Positions 46,304 to 54,100 of a stretch of DNA of 64,000 nucleotides are shown here, piece by piece. This DNA is from Gemmiger sp. An120. Its GTDB lineage: Bacteria; Bacillota; Clostridia; Oscillospirales; Ruminococcaceae. The stretch covers positions 62,001 to 126,000 of the forward strand of contig NZ_NFLN01000002.1 in assembly GCF_002160955.1 (NCBI RefSeq), written 5' to 3'. The translations under genes and the position numbers were made by a program. Position 1 is the stretch's first letter, and every line of letters starts with the position of its first letter. Below the pieces are notes generated by a model. That model was given only the letters and a program-made list of their open reading frames with translations. It did no database searches and was not told the DNA's origin.

Positions 46304-47512
46304 TTAATCCTCATCCCCGGCCTTGAAGTTGTAGATGGGGCGGATGATCTTCCTCACCTCCGCCGTGGGGCCGATGTTGTCCAGAATATCCTGCATCCCC
46401 TTGTAGGCCATGGGGCACTCATCCAAGGTAGCCTTGCTCACCGAGGTAGTGTAGACCTCTGCCATCTGCTTTTTGAATTCAGACACCGTGAATGACTGTT
46501 TAGCGTCCGCCCGGCTCATCAGGCGGCCGGCGCCGTGGGGAGCGGAGCAGTTCCAGTCCTCGTTGCCCTTGCCCACACAGAGCAGGCTCCCGTCCCGCAT
46601 ATTGATGGGGATGAGCAGTTGCTCGCCCTCCTTGGCGGACACGGCCCCTTTCCGCAGGATCATAGCGTCGGTATCGATATAGTTGTGGATGGTGGTGAAT
46701 TGCTCCTCCACATGGAGCTTCATGCCTTTGACGATCTCGTCTATCATGGCCTGCCGGTTGAGCATGGCGAAGTGCTGGACGATCTTCATGTCGTGGATAT
46801 ACTGCTCAAACAGTTCTCCGGAAACATAAGCGAGAGCCTTGGGGATACTGGTCTGTTTGAGGTTTTTCAGTTTCTTCAGTTCTTTCTGGATTTCCTTATC
46901 CCGACCCTCCGCCTTCATCTGAGCCACCAGCGTCTGAAGAGACGCATCATCGGTACGGTTGAGCACCTTGTAGCCCGCCTCCTGATAGTAGCCGGCCACC
47001 TCTACGCCCAGATGACGGCTGCCAGAGTGAACCACGATGTAGAGATTCCCTTCGTCGTCCTTGTCCACCTCAATGAAGTGGTTCCCGCCACCCAGGGTGC
47101 CGATGCTCTTTTCTGCCCTGAGCAGATCCACATGGCGGGCGCAGCACAGTTCACTCAGGTCGATCTCATTGAGATAGCGGTGGGCCTTATCCCGTATGGA
47201 GAAGCCGGAGGGGATCTTCTCATAGATCAGCTTGTCCAACTTCTGAAGCTCCAGCCGTCCCTCCCGGATGCGGATGGTTTCCATGCCGCACCCAATGTCC
47301 ACACCCACCAGATTGGGTACCACCTTGTCGGTGATAGTCATGGTGGTGCCGATGGTGCAGCCCGCCCCGGCGTGGATGTCGGGCATGAGCCGGATACGGC
47401 TTCCCGCCGTAAATTCTTGGTTGCACAGTTCCTGAACCTGTGCGATGGAGGCACTGTCCACCACATCGGTGAAGATCTTGGCCTCATTGTATTTTCCTTT
47501 AATTTCGATCAT
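46304..47512 (-). CDS. rtcB: RtcB-family RNA ligase
   Basis: Protein of 402 residues from ATG 47512 (GAGGAA upstream). RtcB signatures: DIHAGAGCTIGTTM, VGVDIGCGM with the Mn-binding Cys near 75, LGGGNHFIE, VVHSGSRHLG, and APHGAGR for GMP transfer. RtcB joins 2',3'-cyclic-phosphate or 3'-phosphate RNA ends to 5'-OH ends with GTP and Mn2+. In a row of immunity genes it would be well placed to repair tRNAs or rRNA cut by RNase toxins; that role is inference from context. Confidence 0.95.
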   Translation of the reverse strand: MIEIKGKYNEAKIFTDVVDSASIAQVQELCNQEFTAGSRIRLMPDIHAGAGCTIGTTMTITDKVVPNLVGVDIGCGMETIRIREGRLELQKLDKLIYEKIPSGFSIRDKAHRYLNEIDLSELCCARHVDLLRAEKSIGTLGGGNHFIEVDKDDEGNLYIVVHSGSRHLGVEVAGYYQEAGYKVLNRTDDASLQTLVAQMKAEGRDKEIQKELKKLKNLKQTSIPKALAYVSGELFEQYIHDMKIVQHFAMLNRQAMIDEIVKGMKLHVEEQFTTIHNYIDTDAMILRKGAVSAKEGEQLLIPINMRDGSLLCVGKGNEDWNCSAPHGAGRLMSRADAKQSFTVSEFKKQMAEVYTTSVSKATLDECPMAYKGMQDILDNIGPTAEVRKIIRPIYNFKAGDED

Positions 47513-47547
47513 AATTTCCTCGCAATATTCTATGGGGCATGGTTCTG

Positions 47548-47907
47548 TCAAGTCATTTCGTACAACAGGGCCGCATCGTCCTGCACCAGTTCCAAATGGG
47601 AGCACAGCGTTTCAAGTCCGCTTTGTACCGCCTCGGTGGGCAGATCCCAGCCCGGGGCAATTTCAGCGGCCAGCTCCGGGAGCTCCTGCTCCCGCAGAGC
47701 TGCCAGCAGTTGAGACGCCAGCTCTCCCTCCAGCAGAGCGCAGTCCAGAGTGTCCTCCGTCTGGGGAGCAGGAAAACGGACATCCAGATCCAGTTCGCTC
47801 TCACACCAGTCCCAGATGGCCATATAGACCGCGCCGGAGCAGTCGCCGTTGGACAGTTCCTGCCGCTGGCCGTCTTTGAGAAGATAAAAGGATGCGATCT
47901 GTGACAT
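47548..47907 (-). CDS. Uncharacterised acidic protein of the immunity array
   Basis: Protein of 119 residues with AGGAGG ahead of ATG 47907. It begins MSQIASFYLLKDGQRQEL and has many Leu, Glu and Asp residues. No family recognised. Lies 35 bp before the rtcB start. Confidence 0.6.
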   Translation of the reverse strand: MSQIASFYLLKDGQRQELSNGDCSGAVYMAIWDWCESELDLDVRFPAPQTEDTLDCALLEGELASQLLAALREQELPELAAEIAPGWDLPTEAVQSGLETLCSHLELVQDDAALLYEMT

Positions 47908-47926
47908 GGCAATTCCTCCTGAAATG

Positions 47927-48439
47927 TTATTCTTTTTCCATCAGCCCTTCTGCCTGCATCCGGATCACATAGAAGGCCCGCACCCAGTCCAGCTCCTGCT
48001 CCATGGATTTCCCCAAAGCCAGCAGTCGGCGCTTTCCCAGCCTGCGGTCCAGGAGGGCAAAGATGCGGACAAGAGGATTCTCGCTGACAAGGCTGTTCTC
48101 AATGCTCTGGTTATCAAATTCGTGAAATGCCTCATAGAGAAAATTGTTGTCAAAACAGCCGTCGTTCAGCGTCCCTTCATGGGCCAGCCGGAAGGGGGCC
48201 TTCGGGTCGTCCTCACCGACGCCCTCCCGCCGCAGGGCCTGATATCTGTTCCAGTAGTTCTGTTCATAGGCATAGTAGCTGCTTCGCAGCACCTCTACGC
48301 CGTTCAGTCGAATGGCCGCCCGGTCTGTTTGGTCATGGCTTTCCCGGTAGCTGGCGGCAAAATACTGGATGCGCCCCCGGAGCGCCGGGCACAGGTAGTC
48401 ATGCTCTAATTTGTTGCGGATTCCGCTCCAGGTTGACAT
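47927..48439 (-). CDS. SF0329-like protein
   Basis: Protein of 170 residues from ATG 48439 (AAAGGAGG upstream; an earlier in-frame start is less likely). The opening MSTWSGIRNKLEHDYLCPALRGRIQYFAASYRESHD and the RAAIRLNGVEVL segment resemble the SF0329 family. Function unknown; a member of the immunity operon. Confidence 0.5.
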   Translation of the reverse strand: MSTWSGIRNKLEHDYLCPALRGRIQYFAASYRESHDQTDRAAIRLNGVEVLRSSYYAYEQNYWNRYQALRREGVGEDDPKAPFRLAHEGTLNDGCFDNNFLYEAFHEFDNQSIENSLVSENPLVRIFALLDRRLGKRRLLALGKSMEQELDWVRAFYVIRMQAEGLMEKE

Positions 48440-48498
48440 AGTGATTGCCTCCTTTCCACTGCTGCCAGTCCCGATAGCGTTTTTCATGGGCGATGTTT

Positions 48499-49248
48499 TC
48501 AGTGTTCATTGAGATACCTCGCCAGTTTCTTCTCCAGCAGTTCTGTCATATCATTGCAGAGGCGCCTTACCTTGTCCTGCTCATGGGCGTAGTACCAGAT
48601 GGTATCCTCTCCGGGGCGGAGCAGGAGCTGGTCGCCGTCCGCTTCTTTCCAGAACTCGCCCAGCACACAATACCGCTCTCCATGGATGGTCAGATCAAAC
48701 ATCCCGGAAAGGGTAAGAATCACGCCAGTGGATACATTGATGCCTGCGGTCAGCAGGAAAAACTCCCGCACCTGGGACGGGAGCGTGAAGTCCAGCACGC
48801 TTTCTTGATTCCCAATCTGCTCCTCCGTGGCGGCGGGCTTGATCTCATCAGAGGTGTCCAGCACCTTTGCCAGTGTCTTGGAGAACTTGGGGTAGCGTCG
48901 AAACATCTCCGGGTTGTCGGCCTTGAATTTCGCTTGTTTTTCCCGCTGCACCCGCTCCTGTTCCTTGCAGAAAGCGTCCAGCTCGGCCAGATACCGCTCC
49001 TGGTAGAGATTGCTGGCTTCAAATGGTGTGCCGCTCTTTTCCAGAATGGCGATAGCTCCCTTTTGGCTACCAAACACCGGGACCCACTGGAAGCCATGCC
49101 GGCAGGGCTTTAGCTTCAGAAACTCGCCCCGACTCAGCAGGGTTTCCAGTTCCGGCTCATGCTCGTCCCACCAGCTCCGCCAACTTTCCGGTGTTTCCCG
49201 GCCTTCGACCAGGTCCAGGAGCTTTGCTGTCAATGATTCTGTGTTCAT
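48499..49248 (-). CDS. SUKH (SMI1/KNR4)-like immunity protein
   Basis: Protein of 249 residues. The late part (LPSQVREFFLLTAGINVSTG, LTLSGMFDLTIHGERYCVLGEFWKEADGDQLLLRP) has the turn-and-strand order of SUKH domains, the commonest immunity fold against polymorphic toxins. The N-terminal ~120 residues are helical and highly charged. Confidence 0.5.
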   Translation of the reverse strand: MNTESLTAKLLDLVEGRETPESWRSWWDEHEPELETLLSRGEFLKLKPCRHGFQWVPVFGSQKGAIAILEKSGTPFEASNLYQERYLAELDAFCKEQERVQREKQAKFKADNPEMFRRYPKFSKTLAKVLDTSDEIKPAATEEQIGNQESVLDFTLPSQVREFFLLTAGINVSTGVILTLSGMFDLTIHGERYCVLGEFWKEADGDQLLLRPGEDTIWYYAHEQDKVRRLCNDMTELLEKKLARYLNEH

Positions 49249-49284
49249 AGGTGTCCACGCTCTTTCTCCGCCATCACTTCCACA

Positions 49285-49674
49285 TTACTCGGTAGCACAA
49301 AGCTCATTCATTTTTGGAATCAGTATTTTATCCATCCACTGACAAACAATCTCAAAGGCATTGTAAATCTTTTCTTCATTTCCTATATCAAGATATATTT
49401 CATTGTCTCTTAAACTGTAAAACAGCGGTTGTGTGTTGATGTCTGGTTTGGCATAACCATAAGGGTCGTATGGACGGGTGTTGATTATATAGCAAACCTC
49501 TATGCTTATGCTATCCTTTGTGTTCCCGCCGAATGAGGAAAACGCAATCATATAGGTGAAATTTTTACTGTGTCTCGTAAGTGTTTTGTCGGATTTTTTA
49601 TACTTGAATCCTAAATGCCCGTACTTTCCTTGCAACTTGGTTCCAAGCATTTGCATTGCTTCGCTAAAGTTCAT
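49285..49674 (-). CDS. DUF4304-like small protein, AT-rich
   Basis: Protein of 129 residues with GGAGGGGG ahead of ATG 49674. Pattern of an early FKYKKSDKTLTRHSKNFTY and later Trp resembles DUF4304-type immunity proteins, weakly. Its DNA is clearly AT-richer than all its neighbours, which points to separate acquisition into the array. Confidence 0.5.
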   Translation of the reverse strand: MNFSEAMQMLGTKLQGKYGHLGFKYKKSDKTLTRHSKNFTYMIAFSSFGGNTKDSISIEVCYIINTRPYDPYGYAKPDINTQPLFYSLRDNEIYLDIGNEEKIYNAFEIVCQWMDKILIPKMNELCATE

Positions 49675-49727
49675 TGTGCCCCCTCCATTTTCTCATCGTA
49701 AAAATAAATATAGTTCACTTCTCCGTT

Positions 49728-50840
49728 TCAGAGGGCGCAGGAATAGATGCTCATGGCCCCGTAATCGGTGTGCAGGACAAGCCCGCTTTGGGTAAAGGCA
49801 AAATTCACCTGCCGCACCACAAAGGGGTCATCAATGGTGGTCAGCAGCTGGCCGCTGCCGGTATCCCACAGCTCTATGGGGGAGCTGCCACGATCCTGCT
49901 GAACGGCCATCAGGCTGCCCCTTGTCTTCACCGCGCAGGTGTCTGAAAAACTCAGCCCTTGCCGGACAGAAAACGGGAAAGGATTGGCTATCTCCTCTCC
50001 GCTCTGGGTCAGATAGAACCTGCCGCCCACCGAGAAGCACTGGTCATCATGAGAGAAGAAGGGATGCCAGCCCGCATTGGAAATCACAACTTTTTGGGCG
50101 GACTTCAGATCGACCAGCACATACTCACCCTCGGTGACACGGTAGGCCGCTTTGCTCTGCCGGGGAGAGAGCATCCCGAAGCAGTAATAGGCAAAATTCG
50201 GGTCCTTTGACTTCTTGCATTTTACCGTTTCCCGCCATACTTCCGTGTTGCTGCCAAAGTCATAGACGACGATCTCCTCGCCCGTGTACCACAGGGCCAG
50301 TTCGCCGCTGGCATCCAGCATGGTCTTCATGCTGTTTTTCTTGTTGGCAAAGGGCGTGATTTCATGAGTGCGGAGTGAGAACTGCTGGAGAAGATAGCTG
50401 TTGTTTAGCAGCAGGGTATCGTTGGGGCAAAGGATCTGCTCATAGGTCATCCGCTTGGCACCCAGAGAGACCGTTTCAAGGATCTCCCCGCTGCCATTGA
50501 AGTGATAGAGGGTCTCGTCCTCAAAATCTCCGACGACCCTCGTCAGGAAGAAGTCATCCCGTGTGAGGGTGGTAGCCAGGGGCATAAAACCGTTACTGTC
50601 CTTACCGACAAACCGATAGCACCGCGCCTGACCAATAGCGGCATCCGGATTCTGATAGACAAATCCTTTCCGCATCTGGCCCATCATGGCGCTGGCTGCC
50701 TTGCTCTTGACCTGGAAGGCGGAGTCGCACAGGATTTCCTTGACCTTCCCATCATTCAAGCAGGTTCGGATGGTATGTCCGTCAATTTCGATCCGCCACT
50801 GTTTATTCGTGGTTGGGTTTATAAAGGTTTTTTCAATCAT
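49728..50840 (-). CDS. WGR-like domain plus beta-propeller protein
   Basis: Protein of 370 residues. Residues 1-70 resemble a WGR domain (KTFINPTTNKQWRIEIDGHTI, then AASAMMGQMRKGFVY), which in other proteins binds nucleic acid. The rest is a series of short strand-turn units with Asp/Gly/Trp (ELALWYTGEEIVVYDFGS, IELWDTGSGQLLTTI), like a WD40-type propeller. Its ATG overlaps the upstream gene's stop (ATGA). Confidence 0.6.
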   Translation of the reverse strand: MIEKTFINPTTNKQWRIEIDGHTIRTCLNDGKVKEILCDSAFQVKSKAASAMMGQMRKGFVYQNPDAAIGQARCYRFVGKDSNGFMPLATTLTRDDFFLTRVVGDFEDETLYHFNGSGEILETVSLGAKRMTYEQILCPNDTLLLNNSYLLQQFSLRTHEITPFANKKNSMKTMLDASGELALWYTGEEIVVYDFGSNTEVWRETVKCKKSKDPNFAYYCFGMLSPRQSKAAYRVTEGEYVLVDLKSAQKVVISNAGWHPFFSHDDQCFSVGGRFYLTQSGEEIANPFPFSVRQGLSFSDTCAVKTRGSLMAVQQDRGSSPIELWDTGSGQLLTTIDDPFVVRQVNFAFTQSGLVLHTDYGAMSIYSCAL

Positions 50841-51115
50841 GGTTTTGCCCGTTCCTCCCTTCGGATCAGGATACTTTTTCCCTCGGAGTTGATGCTATAC
50901 AGGTCATCCAAATGGATATGGAATCCATCCTCACGAACGGTTTCTGCCATTCCCAAAGCGGCTTTCGCCAACAGGAGCAGCCCCGCCCGGTTTCCCGTTA
51001 GCTCCAATTCATTTCCATCGGCATGAGTGGTAAAGGAGAGGTGAGCTTCCGGTTCCACTGGAAGGATGGGCAGTTGTTCATCATTCAGTTGAATGGTCAG
51101 TGTTTTGGTTTGCAT
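50837..51115 (-). CDS. Imm32/Imm74-like small immunity protein
   Basis: About 92 residues from ATG 51115; ATG 51121 is possible but close to the GGGGG. TIQLNDEQLPILPVE, LTGNRAGLLLLAKAAL and HIHLDDLYSINSEGKSILIRR match the strand-helix-HxHLD-S pattern of Imm32/Imm74-type proteins. Lies between the propeller protein and the multi-immunity protein. Confidence 0.5.
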   Translation of the reverse strand: MQTKTLTIQLNDEQLPILPVEPEAHLSFTTHADGNELELTGNRAGLLLLAKAALGMAETVREDGFHIHLDDLYSINSEGKSILIRREERAKP

Positions 51116-51132
51116 CGCCATGACCCCCTGCA

Positions 51133-54100
51133 TCAATCCCACCAGAAGTACCAGACGGAGGACTGCCACAGGGCATCTGCCAAGGAGCCAATGCTTCCAT
51201 CCTCATTCTGATCCAGATCTGGGCAGAAGCCATACAGTTCCACCGCCGTGTCCATGGCCTTCTCCTTGGGGACGGGGGCCGGAAGCAGGAATTCCAGCTC
51301 ATCGTGACTCATCGCGGCAGGCACCGCGCCGTACTGCTCGAACCAGTATTTGGCCGCAGCCATCAGCTCCGGCGTGTTGGGGCACTCGTTCCAGTTTCCG
51401 AAGGGCAGGTACGCGAAGATCTCCCAGGGATTCTTGACCGGAATCTTGGCCAGGATGAGCGGATAGGTCATCTCCGTATCATCATCCCAGTAGCTGGAGA
51501 AGCGGTCGTTTGGTTCTCCGCCCTCCATCTCGCCCAGGATTTCCTCATCCCAGTCCATATCGTCATCCTCGGCTTCTTCCTTGCGCTGGCCGGTCAATTC
51601 CTGCAAAACCGCCTTTCCGTCTTTGACGGAGGTGGAGAGCATCTTCTTCCGGTACTCTGTTACAGTTTTGAAGTCAAATTCGTAAATGTCCGCCTCATTC
51701 TTCGGGTCGGCGTTCAACACCAGACACTCCAGCAGCGTTTCGTCATCCGCCTTGATGAGCACCGGCACAAAGCCTTCCTGGGCGCTGTCCCGCTTGGCAT
51801 AACCGTAAGCTGCCATGATGGGGTCATCGTCCTTCATGGAGGGGAAATAGGTACATTCGCAGTCCAGATACTCCATAATGGCCCGGGCTGTATCAGAGGG
51901 CTCCAGTGTGTCCTCGTCGAAGTCCTGTCCCTGCCAGTTGGTGAAGCGTTTCTCGATCACCTTTGCCATGGCCTGGTAGTAGTCCTCGTCAAAGGGGATA
52001 AACAGGTAGGCTTCATCCTGGAACTCATTGGAGTGATACCGTTCCGGGCCGAAGAAGCGGAGGGCGTTGTCATCAACATCGGCAGGATAGTAGGGGCTGT
52101 CGCCCTCTCCATAGTAATAGCCTGCAAAAGCACGGCCTTTCTGATCGAATAGCACAGAGAACAAGCAGCCGTCCAACTCATTCTGGATGAATGCCCGCAG
52201 GTCCACACTGGCAGGGTCGGCTTTGACCTGTTTGACCACTTCGCCGTATTCTTTCAGGAATTCCTCGCCCATCAAATCATGCTCCATGCACCAACGCAAG
52301 TAGATGGCCATATGGTTGTAGGCATTGATGGGGTCAATGGGCAGACCCTTCTCCTCAATGCTCTCGATATGATAGGAGGCATCGTCCATTTCACCGTCAA
52401 AATCATCATTGGAAAGGGTGCCACGAGTGATAGCATCCTGACGATCAGGCTCCACCACAAAGCTGATGCCGTTCATTTTGTCCAGCAGGGCGTCCGCGTC
52501 ATGGGCCAGCTTGTATTCCAATTCATCCCGGTAGAGAGGGATCACCTGATAGAAGTTGACCTCCTCGCCGCCGGGCAAGGTGCAGACCTCGCTGCCCTCC
52601 TCCGTCCCCTGGGGGCCGGTGAGAATAGCGGCGCACAGCTTTGTATCCTTTGCAAAGTCCTCCTCATGGTCCATGGTATGGCCGAAGCCCAGCCAGGTGT
52701 CGCTGGCAATGGGCAGGCGGGCCAGGGTTTTCAGCAGGCGGATGGGCCAGTACCACCGCTCGTCTCTCATGTCCTCCTGCTTCAGCTTCCAGTCCTTGGG
52801 CAGGGCGATGGCCAGCTCCGCCCGCTCCAGCTTGTACTCCGCCAGCTCCTCCGGCACATTCATCCGGTGAGCGCCCATGCCCATGGTGACCAGGGTATAG
52901 TAGTCCCGCTCCCCAGAGGGATGCACCACACAGATGTCCACATGGATGTCCGGGGAGGCCAGCTCATGGAATACATGCTCGAAATCACCAAAATACTGCT
53001 GGATGTGTCCCTCGATGGCCTCCATCTCCTCCTCGGTGTAGACCTCGGGAACACCGGTTTCTTCATCCTCGGACGTTTCGCCGTCCGGGTCATCGTCATC
53101 ATCGTCAGGGTCACCGTCCGATGACGCCCAGGAGATTTTCAGGGTCATCTGCTCCTCCGGCAGACCGACGCCGGGGCTGCGGGTGATGGTGTGCTTATCG
53201 TCTGCCGCAAAACCGATGGTCTCCCCATCGTGCAGTTCCACATCATTCTCCAGTACATAGGACACAAGGCTGGCCAAAAAGTCCCGCAGATCGCTCGGCT
53301 TGGCATCGGTACCCAGTACCTCCATCTCGTCCTTGCCGAACACATCCAGACCGTAGGTGTAGCCGTTCATGCCATTCTCATCCCGCCAGAGGCCGAACCA
53401 GATCCAGTTGAAGATGGGCAGTTCGTCCTCCCGCATCATGTCGGCAAAGCCCTCATAGAACCGGGGTTCAAACACCACTCCGCTGGTGTAGATACCGGTG
53501 GCATATTCCTGGCGGCAGCAGGCGGCTACTAACTTGGTGAACAGCTTGCCCTTTTCCAGAAGATCCTCTTCTTTACCCAGCACTGCTACCATCAGGTGGG
53601 CACGGTGCTCTTTGGCTACCTTGACCGCATCCTCCCACATATAGTTGTTTTCCGCATTGCCCTCGGCCTCGCCACCGGGGATTGGATAGTCATTCAGGCT
53701 GACGGCGGCGAGTATATCGCCGACTTCAAACACCAGCGCGTCGTCGTCCTTCTCCTCGCTGGCGTCGTATTCATCCACAGCGATGTCCCACTTTTCCTTC
53801 ATGTCCCGGATGAACTGCTCTTTATCCCATTCTGCCTTGGACAGCAGCACGAAGCCGGTGAAGACGCCTGTGTGGTCACTCTCGTCCTCGGCTTCTGCCT
53901 CAGCTCGCTTTGCAATCTCCTCCTGACACGCTTGAATCACCGCCGGGGCGTCCTCGTCCTCAGGGTCCAGCTCGGCCCACCGCTGGGCGTAGGGGATGGC
54001 CTTTTCTTCCTGACCATATAGATACTGATAGGCATAGGCCATCCGCATATTCCACTGGGCCTTGTCCTGACCCTCTTCTTGGACGGACTCCAGCATTTCG

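Noticed and set aside
46535-47713. 392-codon plus-strand open frame opposite rtcB
   Set aside because: rtcB on the minus strand has all catalytic motifs and a proper start.
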